A stretch of 64,000 nt of DNA from Massospora cicadina. Lineage: Eukaryota; Entomophthoromycota; Entomophthoromycetes; Entomophthorales; Entomophthoraceae. Numbering within the stretch: position 1 is the stretch's first letter; every line of letters starts with the position of its first letter. Of the stretch, positions 22,101-31,540 are shown in pieces. The stretch is taken from NCBI GenBank assembly GCA_022478985.1, contig JAKSZP010013320.1, positions 1 through 64,000 on the forward strand, read 5' to 3'. The translations under genes were made by a program, and so were the position numbers. The notes beneath the pieces were generated by a model, which had not been told where the DNA came from, did no database searches, and was given only the letters and a program-made list of their open reading frames with translations.

Positions 22101-23490
22101 ATCTTGGTGTAAATAATATCACTTAGATCTCCCATAATTGCAATACTTGGTAGCCTTGACAAGCAATCAGCGTTCTAGTGTTTTGCTCCTGGTCATTGAA
22201 GGATCCCAAAGTCAAAAGCCTGAAGTTTATGGGCCCTACTGGCTAAACGTCTTCAGGCTCCTTGAGGTTCTGCAACAAGCGTAGCAAAGCATGATCCATT
22301 ATGACTTTGAACTTAAATCTGTGCAAATATACTCTAAATTGCTTATATGCATAGCTCACCGCTAAGATCTCCTACTCAGTTACAGTATAGTTACATTCAT
22401 GGAAATTCAGTCTCTGACTGCAGTATTCAACGGAGTGCTTTTCTCCCTCATCGTCCTTTTAAGATAAGACCGCCCCTACAGCGGAAAGGGATGCATCTGT
22501 CTGAAAAATGAGTTCTTTATTGAAATTGGGATAGCGTAACACTGGCGCACTTCTCAGCGCACTTTGGAGTTTATCAAAGGAGCACTGTCACAGTTCCATC
22601 CATTTGAATGCAGCATCCTTCTTTAGTAATTCAAACAGTGGACTTACTTTACAGCTAAAGTTAGGAATGAAGCGCTGGTAGTAGCCGATCAACCCAAAAA
22701 TATCTGAATCTCACGCTTACAGGTGGGCGTAACCATTTTTTGGATAGCCTTTACCTTGGCAGGTTGAGGTTTCAGCCCTGTCGCATCTACTACAAACCCA
22801 TGGTACTCCATCTAGTCCTCAAAAAAGTGTCATTTCTGGGGCTTGATCTTGATATTGGTTTCAGCCAACCGGCGGAATACCTCCTTCAAATGGTTGAGAT
22901 GCTCAGCAAAATATGCAAGAGAATACATTGATGTCATTATGATACACGAGGACACATGACAATTTCAGGTCACTGAGAATGGTATCCTTGGCCCATTGGA
23001 ACGTAGCTGGGGCATTACACAGCCCTTGTGGCATACAGGTCATTTGGGAAAGCCCCTTGGATGAGATAATGGCGCATTTCTCCTGTTCCGCTGCAGGCAA
23101 CTTGATTTGCCAGTAGCCTGATATCAGGTCCATTGCCAAGAAGTGATGGTCTCTGCCTAGTCGGTCAAGAGCATCATTGATCTATGGCAAGGGATAAAAG
23201 TCTTTTTTGGTGATTCTGTTAAGCTTCCAATAGTCTATTACTACCCAGTTGTTGTCATCTTTGTTTTTTAAAATAAGAACAGGCGAAGCCCGCAGACTTT
23301 TTGATGGTTTGAGCACTCCTTGCTCCAACAGCTTCATGATTTCCTCAGTTACTGCTTCCTCAGCTGCCCTCAATAAGCAAATTGGCCGCAACCTGATGAG
23401 GGGATTTATCCCCAGTGGCCAATCGATGGACCACCCCTTTAGCACACCCAAAATCATGGTCATCAACAGCATATATCTCCTTATATTTTT
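22101..23490 (-). pseudogene. G5 reverse transcriptase and RNase H
   Basis: Minus-strand RT. The segment 23472-23182 has EEAVTEEIMKLLEQGVLKPSKS and KNKDDNNWVVIDYWKLNRITKKD. Segment 23139-22903 has MAMDLISGYWQIKLPAAEQEKCAI, MPQGLCNAPATFQWA and YHNDINVFS at the catalytic site. Downstream come HLKEVFRRLAETNIKIKPQK, FLGLIGYYQRFIPNF (about 22700), LIFQTDASLSAVGAVLS (RNase H, about 22500) and CNYTVTE.EILAVSYAYKQFRVYLH (about 22390-22320). This is one of the better preserved pol regions here, though it has several stops. Confidence 0.9.
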
Positions 23491-23590
23491 TTGAGATAGA
23501 ATATCAACTGATCCCTCTGATTTTCTGTTGAACTGGCTAAAATTTTACGCGGAACCACCGTCATTATGCTAGGGTGTGAATTGGTTAGCA

Positions 23591-23961
23591 ACCCAAGTTC
23601 ATCCAGTGACCTGAACTAATGAACCTGAAGGATCTCCTCGAGTGGGGCCAGTGTAAATACGCCACTAATTGATGTCAGCGGATTTTCATCGTTTTGTTCT
23701 GAAGATTTTATTACCAAGACCTTGATCTCCCCATGCCCAGAAAGTATAATGCCTGGGGTCATGTGGGTCTAAAGCCACAATTGCTGATAGGTCCCAATGA
23801 CCTCCCCATATAGCCCATCAGGCACTTCCACCTCTAACTCAGTGTTTATATATACTTGGTGTCCAGAGGGGATAGATATAGAGCCAGCTGCTCTAACTGG
23901 TAGCCCTTAATATATATAAATTTGATGGGGAAGGGCCCAGGTCTTGCACTTTAATAAATGG
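23591..23961 (-). pseudogene. G5 dUTPase-like domain, downstream part
   Basis: Minus-strand reading from 23961 gives CKTWALPHQIYIY, GSISIPSGHQVYINTELEV, EVPDGLYGEVIGTYQQL and GIILSGHGEIKVLVI (about 23760-23710). This parallels the G3 and G6 domains almost block for block. The upstream part (DLVHMGHINLAYG) is at 39188-39260, beyond the G6 insertion. The catalytic GVID-x2-Y motif of active dUTPases is absent or altered. Confidence 0.7.
23957..23961 (+). repeat. AATGG target copy 1
   Basis: First of three AATGG copies (also 24838-24842 and 39183-39187) that bracket the solo LTR and G6 inside the G5 dUTPase-like domain. Confidence 0.75.
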
Positions 23962-24837
23962 TGTCAGACATTCTCTTTCTTGACTCAAGAAAAAGAATGT
24001 TGGAGCTATTAGTGCTCCTGAATCTGCTACCATGATTGTCCCATCTCCTGCCTAATCTTCAAATAATATTATGGATATCAACGATATGAGTACCCACAGC
24101 AAAAAGACCCTGGCAGATTCTCAGTGGAATCCTAACTATCAGAAAAATATGGTCTATAACAAAAAAAAGCTTAAAAAGGTAATAACTTATAATAGGATTA
24201 CTCCAACTTCTCAACCAATTTCGAGGTGTTCAATATTGCATGAATCTGAACCCTCCCAAGGTGAGAAGATTTTAATCGACAATGATAGGGTGCAAATTAA
24301 CCAATCATTACCACATGAGTATGACCACCATTGAGGTGAGTATATTTTACTTGATGATGATAGAGTGCAAATTAATCAATTATTACCATGTGAGTCTGAC
24401 CACCGTCAAGGTGAGAAGATTTTACTCAATGATGATAGGGTGCAAATTAACCAATCATTACCATGTGATTCTGACCACCGCCGAGGTGAGAAGATTTTAC
24501 TCGCTGATGATTGGATACAATTCAACAAATCGTTACCACATGGGTCAGTTTTGCCTCAAAAAATTTATCTTTGATCTGATAGGCTGAAAGACTATATTTC
24601 CTAATTTAGAAGACTCAGCTTTATTTAATTTTGCCTCAAATACCCATGGTCTTTAAAATCTGAACTAGTTTAAATAGGAAAAACTAGTATCAAGAAAAGG
24701 ACCTTCTTTGGTTTGGCCCTGCTTAACAATAAAAAACATAAAAAACTTTAACAAAGCGTTTTCTATTACTTTTATTAAAAAAAGTAAATTTCTGACTATA
24801 AACAAAATATTTGTGGCATCCGTTGGCAGATCTCACA
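23962..24837 (+). mobile_element. solo LTR of an otherwise absent element (876 bp)
   Basis: Starts TGTCAGACATTC, ends GATCTCACA (TG...CA) and is flanked on both sides by AATGG. Near its left end is a perfect-looking inverted repeat (arms 23968-23983 and 23985-24000, one mismatch). A 75-bp tandem repeat lies at about 24240-24548, and an A-rich stretch near 24725-24790 would fit a polyadenylation region. No coding motif is present. Orientation is uncertain; plus is a guess from the A-rich right end. Confidence 0.72.
24240..24548 (+). repeat. 75-bp tandem repeat inside the solo LTR
   Basis: The block gatgatagggtgcaaatt recurs at 24281, 24356, 24431 and, degenerated, 24506, a constant 75-bp step. 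Each unit also contains tgaccaccg..gaggtgagaagattttact. About 3.7 units are present, counting a partial one on the left. Because 75 is a multiple of three the units stay open in two frames, but I see no reason to call them coding. Confidence 0.88.
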
Positions 24838-24842
24838 AATGG
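24838..24842 (+). repeat. AATGG target copy 2
   Basis: Lies between the solo LTR and the G6 5' LTR, and so serves as flank for both insertions. Confidence 0.75.
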
Positions 24843-25282
24843 TATTGGGAAGTTGATATGACTGAACAATATGCTACCCATACCAGTGGATCAGAGGGGA
24901 ATCAAGATGAGTCTTAAGATTTATGGAAAAGGTGAATCGAGGGGAACTAACCAAGATTCGATATAAATGAGAGCTTCTAGAAAAGGGAAGGTGAATAAAA
25001 GACTACCAAGCTGAGGATGCATCCATCTTGGGGAACTGAGATATAAAGAGTCACATGGAGGATTGAGGAAATAAGGTCTTTCCCTATAATTAGGTGGTTG
25101 CAGATAAGTCTGCGATTAGTATCAAATAATAAAGATCAAAATAAGGGGTGATAGCTCCATATACAGTTTATTGAGTTTAATTAAAGTCAGCAATCTTCAT
25201 ATCATCCAATTTGGTTGCTCAGTGGCCAATACTCTGTGCAAACTGACTTGGCGGAATCAATCCTATATGCTGAGAAATAACA
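24843..25282 (+). repeat. G6 5' LTR
   Basis: Matches 38745-39182 throughout, e.g. gagagcttctagaaaaggga, gcagataagtctgcgat, atcttcatatcatccaattt and gacttggcggaatcaatcct. The first bases are worn (TATTGGG versus TTTCAGG in the other copy; other LTRs of the clade begin TGTCA). It ends aaataaca. Confidence 0.92.
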
Positions 25283-25298
25283 GTGGTGCTCACTACAG
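25283..25298 (+). promoter_or_regulatory. G6 primer-binding site
   Basis: gtggtgctcactacag directly follows the 5' LTR, identical to G3 and G5. Confidence 0.75.
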
Positions 25299-25479
25299 GT
25301 GACCACTGGTCAACTGTAGTACTTCAATGCTAGGATATGATGATGAGCCCCCATTAATTATGACAAACTTTGATTGATTCCACACACATTATGTTGATGA
25401 AGTATGGGAGGCAACTAATAATGAACCAGTATATTTACAGTAACTGAACTGGTTAATGATGAGGCTATGATCAATCTAC

Positions 25480-26018
25480 AATTAGGTAACGGCCCTGAGC
25501 TGATGGCCAAGCAACAAGAATGCTCCACAAATGTGACCCCTCAGCAGCTGCGGGATAATATGGAGTGGTTGTTGTGTGGATATCAATTATATGAGGATGA
25601 GACGGGGGAGTATGCCTTATGTTTGTTTTATAAAAAATAAGACCAAGAAAATCGCTACACTATGTACATGTCCTATCTGGACATGGCTACAACAAGATTG
25701 GCTCATCGACTTGGTACTAATAGAATTGAGGATTATCTTGTTGCCTATGTGCAACCGTTGATTCTCCAGCTACTGCGTCTGTTGGCTCACCACTATATAG
25801 ATATTGGAGATGTAATGGGATTCTCTCAAGCACAGCAAAATGATACCTACCTCTTGCTCGACCGCCTCAAATGCTCTTTTTTGGAAGTGCAGGGGGCACT
25901 GGTGCAGATAGACCATCGTGTTGGGGATGTCTGCCAATGATTAGACATCTTGGTACCACAGTTAAATCTAGAGTTACCTCAGGTAATAGGAGAACTAGTT
26001 TAATTGACATGGCCTAAC
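25480..26018 (+). pseudogene. G6 gag, N-terminal part
   Basis: The open stretch 25662-25940 reads MATTRLAHRLGTNRIEDYLV, VQPLILQLLRLLAHHY and LLDRLKCSFLEVQGALVQIDHRVGDV, a helical Gag-type sequence. It lies just after the leader and is cut by the solo LTR at 26024. The pattern (VQPLILQLLRL, then LLDRLK, then QIDHR) recalls the Gag N-terminus of G9 at 51520-51760 (IHPILHHQIQLL, LELYEA, HLDQIDTG). Confidence 0.65.
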
Positions 26019-26023
26019 AGTGG

Positions 26024-26513
26024 TGTTATAAAAATGGCGTTTTTGTTGAGTTACGCCATAATCAATATTACACAGGGTTTAACCCACTGAGTATAAGGAC
26101 CAATGATATGAGGATCGTTGCCCTTGAAACAACAGAAATAAACTTTATTAATAATATGGAGCACTTGCACCACCATACTTCTTTATTTATTATAATAAAT
26201 ACAGCTGATCCTCGCTGTTTCGCCACTCTGAACTGTTAACAACCCAACTCCCTCGATCATCTCATCCCACTTGTATGGTAGCGACATTGGATAGTACCAC
26301 TTTCATGGCTTAGTAATTCACTTCGCCATATCTCATTGGTTCCATCAATTTTATTTATTAATCATGATCGCACAATTTGGCTGGTTTCCCAACAACCCAA
26401 TATCGCCTCTTTTGAGGCGCTCAATTATTCATACTCATAACAACTCGGCAGAATCCATCCATTCCTCCATAATGAATTTGGACTTATCATCCAGTCATAT
26501 TGGAATCGCAACA
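26024..26513 (-). mobile_element. solo LTR of the G3 family inside G6 gag
   Basis: 490 bp, starting TGTTATAAAAATGG and ending GGAATCGCAACA, alignable with the G3 LTRs along its whole length (tttatttattataataaatacagc, catatctcattggttccatcaa, ttttgaggcgctcaa, cttatcatccagtcatattgg). Flanks are AGTGG (26019-26023) and GGTGG (26514-26518), a 4-of-5 duplication differing by one transition. No internal region is present, so it is a product of LTR-LTR recombination. Confidence 0.92.
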
Positions 26514-26518
26514 GGTGG

Positions 26519-28300
26519 AATGGATTCAGAATATAACAATGTTAGGAAGCAATACTGAGCACTTCATGACAGATCTAGCAGAATGGGTGTAAGCGCTCAA
26601 AGCCTAATTACTTAACTTAGGGAAAAAATAACACTGATGGAACAACAAGTGGCGGATCAAGTTAATTCTATCTCAGCTGAATAAACCCAACTTCGCATCA
26701 AATGGAGAAGTCAGCAAACAACAAATAACGCGCTGATCCTTTGGTCAAAGTCCCCTGAATATCTCTAGCTAGTCCATCAGGTTACCTAACTGGAAGTTGT
26801 TTTCCAGGCAAAGCACAGTTGAGCTTTTCCTCTTCCAATTGGTGAGACAATGGAGTATGCGGACATGCAAGGACAGCCTGATACCCTTTGATGAGTCAAC
26901 AAGGAATTGGCTCCAGAACAAGACACCCTCCTTAACCAAATAAATAATGCTAATTATCAAGCGGGTAACGTTAGCTGGCAGCATGCAAAAATACAGAATA
27001 TAATCAAAGAAGTTCTCTCATGACTACAAGCAGTGGAGCAACAACTGAACATTGAGCGGGAATTCTGTCAGGAATTGTAACGTCAACATGAGACACTGCA
27101 ATGGGAATTCCATGATGGATGGTGTAGATGCTATACAGTCAAAACGGAGCAGTTAATCAACAAACATTTTGCAGAGCATGCTGGAGCAGGGGCAGTGGAG
27201 CAGTTAGTGATGATTCAGGGGAAGATTGCTATGGATCAGCTAACAAATATCCCTCAGATGGTGTGATGACCCCCCACACAACACTACTTCTTCCAAGTCC
27301 ATTTTGATGATCTGAGTCCATCTAGCTGGCCATATGATAGTTCACTATGGGTGGTTTCCTTAATCACTCAGGAACCAACTCGCCTGCTTCTTGCAGCAGA
27401 AGCCTGGAGCAAGGCAAAACTGTTCATATTGAGAAACTACTTCCCTTTAGTCATGATGGAAATCTACATGGTTACTTCAAGCAATTTGAATTCGCCATGA
27501 AAGGAGCTTCTGATTGGCGGAAAGCAAAACTGTTGCTGTCCGCCTTCGATGTGAAAAGCGCTAGTCAAGTTACCTGCTACCTTCCAAACAGCTTAGTATC
27601 CTACAAAGAAGTTAAAATGCTTGTTCTTTGGCTGTTTGGGGGTGCAACCAAGGTGGCCCAATTGAAGGCTGACTTCCAACTATACAGTTTCACCAAAACG
27701 AGACCCTTTTAGAATTTGTGGAACGTTACTTGGCAAAAGCACATGTACTACTTGGAGCTAACATATTATCTGCCAAGGATGCTGGTATACCTATGATGGC
27801 AGCTGTCAAACTATATCAGGAGCTATATAATGTTATGTCTCACGTTTTGGACAGAAATGAAGGACTTATTCAAAATTTATAAACACCTTATGTCAACTCT
27901 CCACCACAATCAGTGCCCCTAATGTAGCCCAAAAAATCTCTGCTGTCTCCATACCAAACTCATCAGGATATGGACCGCAGCGACTGAACTATCAACTGCT
28001 GGAACGTATTCATCCCTCATACAAATTAGTGGACCCTTTTCAGCCTTTGTATGCCCTGCCAGTTCATCCATGGCCCTAGAATCATACTGTCAGTTTCTGA
28101 ATTGGCCCTTCCGCTGCAAGTTATATATGTGAACCTTTTTATGAATACCTGCTTCCAATGCGGACAAAAAGGGCATTATGCAGGTAACTGCCCTAACAAC
28201 CCAAAAGTGTATGCGATGCCAACTGAGAAAATTGAGCAGGGGAAAAGCTCAAGCAGAGTAGAGACGGGACGCCCCACCTCCGCTAAGTCCAATTAAATTG
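26519..28300 (+). pseudogene. G6 gag, C-terminal part with zinc knuckle
   Basis: The open segment 27347-27712 has IEKLLPFSHDGNLHGYFKQFEFAMKG-type capsid sequence (read in blocks: HDGNLHGYFKQFE, WRKAKLLLSAFDVKSASQVT). It is followed in another frame by ERYLAKAHVLLGANILSAKDAG and NVMSHVLDRNE near 27720-27860. A CCHC knuckle, CFQCGQKGHYAGNCP, lies at about 28152-28196. Stops and frameshifts occur at several points, including a stop shortly before 26550. Confidence 0.85.
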
Positions 28301-28639
28301 TCCCTAACGATTCCCATGCATCTCTTTGAGTAGGATTTGGAGCTTAATTGGATGATTTGATATACCAACAGCTTCCATCAGATATCCCCGCTTCCATTTC
28401 TTATAGTAGGATTTCTCCCCAAGCTTGGAGTTCTGCCAGGGTGAACAGAAACCATATGCGTGGCAGATCCTGGAACAGACCTGCACAAGCAACACGGATC
28501 CTTCAACAGATGTCACCTCTTTAGTAGGGGTTAACATGGCCATTCTGGTGAAAAAAATCGCTAGTGAGTATCCTCAGGTTGGCAAGGGCATTTCCTCCTT
28601 TTTGAGTAACACAAACCCTTTGACGTACATGTAATAAAC

Positions 28640-28995
28640 ACTGATGGTTCTTCTTACTTGGAATGCACTTACTGCAACATTTTTATTCAAAACATAAAAA
28701 TCCTTGCTATCATAGACATGGGAGCCCCTATGAACTTAGTCTCTACCAGCTTGGTGGATAAGCTTCTGTTGGAACCAAATGTGGACCATCAAGTAGTATA
28801 AGAGACCATTCGGATGTACAGCACTGTGTCATAAGGAGCATATAGTGCATTGCCTTTACAATTTGAGCCAGTTTGGGCTTCCGCTCCAGTGGTGATTCTG
28901 CCAAATAACAACTTTGACATGTTGATCGGTGCAGCATTTATGAGGAAATTTGGTGTTGTAATAAATATGGCAGATAAAAACTTAATATTTTAGGA
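28640..28995 (+). pseudogene. G6 aspartic protease
   Basis: Read across one stop and a frameshift: ILAIIDMGAPMNLVSTSLVDKL (DTG changed to DMG, about 28700-28760), a central GAYSALPLQFE, and NNNFDMLIGAAFMRKFG (about 28905-28955). This matches the G3 protease block for block. The active-site Thr is replaced by Met, so it is inactive. Confidence 0.85.
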
Positions 28996-29079
28996 CAACA
29001 GATCCCCATATATTTTACCTCTTATGGAATCCAAATGGATACGTTCTGCTATAGTCAAATCAATCTAGCGTACAGTGAC

Positions 29080-29480
29080 AGAGTGATTCCTGTTTATTAT
29101 TGACATATGAATATGGCGAACCAGTGCCCTCCACAACTAGATTTATGAGTACAAAGGGATTCCGCTTTGGGCAGTGAGTGCTTTGAGCCTAACATCTGGA
29201 CTCCAGAGTATAGTAGGGACTGAATCAAGATCAATTTCATTAAAGGGCTTTATGGGGAAATTATGGCGCCTCACCAGCACACCCAGATTGAACCACATGT
29301 GGCTCCAGAACTACTGCTCCCTGGGAATGGGGAGGTGAGAGTGCTGCTAGCATATTTACAGAAAAAAACCATAACGATCCAGTGGCACCAAGTAGTGGCT
29401 TATTTACATAAAGCTCGCATAGAGGAAATTCTCCATATTCATGATTTTGGCTCATGGGAGGTTCTTGGACTACCAACATG
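29080..29480 (+). pseudogene. G6 dUTPase-like domain
   Basis: Follows the protease directly. Blocks: YEYKGIPLWAVSALSLTSG (about 29138-29195), SLKGF(Y/M)GE (near 29240), then an open segment from 29263 with LLLPGNGEVRVLLAYLQKK, TITIQWHQVVAYLHKA and EEIL. The last blocks align well with the C-terminal strands of trimeric dUTPases (pattern KVLL-N, then F-I-G-IAQ). The motif that supplies the catalytic Asp (GVID) is replaced by a PGNGE-type sequence, as in G3 and G5, so activity is doubtful even in the ancestor. Confidence 0.7.
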
Positions 29481-29677
29481 CTCATCGTTCAGCACATTAA
29501 CTGTGGTTCCATGGGAAGCACTTACTAGATTATTGGCAGAACAGCAAGGTAAGGCTATGTTGTTATTTGAAAAGTATTGAGATATTTTTGCACATGATGA
29601 TCATGATTTGGGGTGCGCTCATGGGGTGGTACATTGGATAGATGCAGGGGATCACCCTCCTATTTGATCGCAAACTA
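29481..29677 (+). pseudogene. G6 linker before RT
   Basis: Plus-strand sequence between the dUTPase-like domain and the mariner insertion. It reads THSTLTVVPWEALTRLL-like and then a IFAHDDHDLG block, probably the stretch ahead of RT that in related elements contains F-D-G-x-T/C or similar. G1-type RT starts only after the mariner. Confidence 0.5.
29676..29677 (+). repeat. TA duplication, left of mariner
   Basis: TA at 29676-29677 and 30979-30980 bracket the mariner, the universal target duplication of this superfamily. Confidence 0.85.
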
Positions 29678-30978
29678 TGAGGGTAAGTCAAAAAGTAAAG
29701 GCAAAACTAAAAAAAGGAACTTTATATTGTGAAAACAAGATGACAAGTAGCATCATTTCTCTACATAATCTCCCTCAATTTCTATGCACTTGGTCCATCT
29801 CTCGACAAACTATGTAATTCCGTCCTGGAAGAAGATTTGTGGCATCATGCACAGCCACTCGCGCACCGCCTCCACAACCTCATCATCCAACAAAAATTTG
29901 GATTCACACAGGTGCTCCTTCATCGGACCAGAAAAGGTGGGGTTCACTTGGATCTAGGTCAGGACTGTACGGCGGATGCTCCAGCAGCTCAAAACCAAGA
30001 CCTTGAATGCACTGGATCGTTTTCTCGCAGTATGAGGACAGGCATTGTCCTGAAGCAAAAGCACACCTTTTGAAAGTTTTCCTCGCCTCTTTGTTTTGAT
30101 TTTAGGTATCAGAACTCGCAGTAGCTCACAGTAACTGTCACTAAACACTTTTTGACCTTTAGGAGTGTAATGAATTAGAAGTGGGCCTTTCATATCCCAA
30201 AACACTATCATCATCAACTTTCCTGCAGAAACTTGTCTTTTTTACTTTTTTGCTGTAGGCGAGGATGGATGTTTCCACACCATACTCTGCCGCTTACTCT
30301 GTGGTTTGAAGTGATGGACCCACGTCTCATCAACGGTTACTATACGACTGAGAAACTCTTCTCCTTCATCTTCTAAACACCTTAAATGTGATTTCGAAAT
30401 TTCCAAACGTTTCTGTTTGTGCTGGTCTGACAGTCAATGTGGTACCCAACGAGCACACACTTTGCGATAATTCAGTGATTTGTGGATGATTGCAATTGCT
30501 GAACCGTGGCTAATGTTCAATGCATGCTCAATATCATCAATTTTGACATGACAATCATCATGAATCATTCTCTCAACTGTCTCAATGTTCTTGTCCATCT
30601 TCAAAGTGGATGGCCTACCTGAATGCTCTTCATCGCAAATATATTTGACCATCTTTAAAGCGATTTATCCACTCATAAATTTTGCGTTCACTAAGACAGC
30701 TCTCACCATACTGCTGCTGCATTCTGCGAATAATCTCCGCAGGTTTAGTCCCTTCAGAGTGCAGAAAACGTACCACTCCCCTCATTTCTTCCTTGGTGCA
30801 AACGGACAATGGGGCACTCATAATAAAATGCCCTGAAATCACTGCAAATGGAGTTGAGCACTGAAACAAAACAGCTAAAGAACAAAAAACTTTGAGGTTG
30901 AAATTCATTGTTCAGTCAGTGCTGCCATCCATTGCAGCAGGGAAAATAAATTTGCCTTTATTTTTTGACTTACCCTCA
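29678..30978 (-). mobile_element. mariner DNA transposon (1301 bp)
   Basis: Terminal inverted repeats of 28 bp beginning TGAGGGTAAGTCAAAAA are found at 29678-29705 and, inverted, at 30951-30978, with one visible mismatch (G/A). TA lies on both sides. The size and single transposase gene are typical of mariner. It is inserted in G6 just upstream of RT. The TIRs are nearly intact, so this is a fairly recent arrival relative to its host elements. Confidence 0.95.
29760..30908 (-). pseudogene. mariner transposase (DD34D type), disrupted
   Basis: Minus-strand reading from 30908. The N-terminal helix-turn-helix part contains EEMRGVVRFLHSEGTKPAEI and RKIYEWINRFKDG. A frameshift near 30650 follows, then DEEHSGRPST (the linker typical of mariner), IDDIEHALNISHGSA and KVCARWVPH. 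The catalytic domain has VTVDETWVHHF (first Asp, about 30330), LLLQDNACPHTA (second Asp, about 30050) and HPPYSPDL in a shifted frame (third Asp, about 29960). The typical DD34D spacing fits. At least two frameshifts and two stops inactivate it. The motifs are of the animal mauritiana/irritans kind rather than the fungal Fot/pogo kind. Confidence 0.92.
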
Positions 30979-31439
30979 TACTAGATAATCAAAAGCAGTG
31001 GAAGAGGTTGTCTCCAATGAGGTGGATAAAATTATCATGCAAGGGATGCTAGAGCCATCAAACATTCCATGAAATCAACTGTGCTCATTTTAAAGAAAAA
31101 ATATGGCTCAAATCAAGTGGTTATTGACTACCGCAAACTCAATATCTTAAAAAAAGAATTCCTACCCTCTTCCAAAGATTGATGATGCATTAGATCGATT
31201 GGGTGGGTCAAAATATTTTTCCGCCATGAATCTGATCTTGGGGTACTGGCAGATCTATTTTCCATCAGCGAAACAGGAGAAATGTGCTATCATCACTTTG
31301 ATAGGTTTATTCCAGCCGACTTGCATGCCACAAGGGTTGTGCAACGCCCCTGCTACGTTCCAGCGTTCCATTGATACAATTTTAGGTTATTTAAAGCTGT
31401 CCTGCATCCTAGTTTACCTTAATGGCATCAATGTGTTTT
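30979..31439 (+). pseudogene. G6 reverse transcriptase, upstream part
   Basis: Plus-strand RT with AVEEVVSNEVDKI near 31000, then YGSNQVVIDYRKLNI (about 31100-31145). The open segment 31199-31441 holds SKYFSAMNLILGYWQIYFPSAKQEKC, MPQGLCNAPATFQRS and LSCILVYLNGINVF. The last block is the YxDD catalytic motif, degenerated to LNG here. The LINE L2 insertion follows within it. Confidence 0.9.
31421..31439 (+). repeat. left target-site duplication of LINE L2
   Basis: aatggcatcaatgtgtttt matches aatgacatcaatgtgttct at 36700-36718 in 17 of 19 positions; both differences are transitions. Confidence 0.88.
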
Positions 31440-31540
31440 GAATTTATTGCGAGGAAGGCCGACCATGGGACGAACAATTCCAAATTTGACCTAAAAGAAA
31501 CAAAACTTAGTAACAGGGAAGGCACCCCAGAGAAGCGATG

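Noticed and set aside
23968..24000. Inverted repeat as terminus of a DNA transposon
   Set aside because: Both arms lie next to each other at the left end only; nothing pairs with the right end, and TG...CA plus the 5-bp flanks fit an LTR better.
24240..24548. CRISPR-like array
   Set aside because: Repeats are 75 bp in direct tandem without unique spacers, within a eukaryotic LTR.
24282..24587. Repeat-containing ORF as a tandem-repeat protein gene
   Set aside because: 75-bp units stay open simply because 75 is a multiple of three; two frames are open at once and no start context or homologue is seen.
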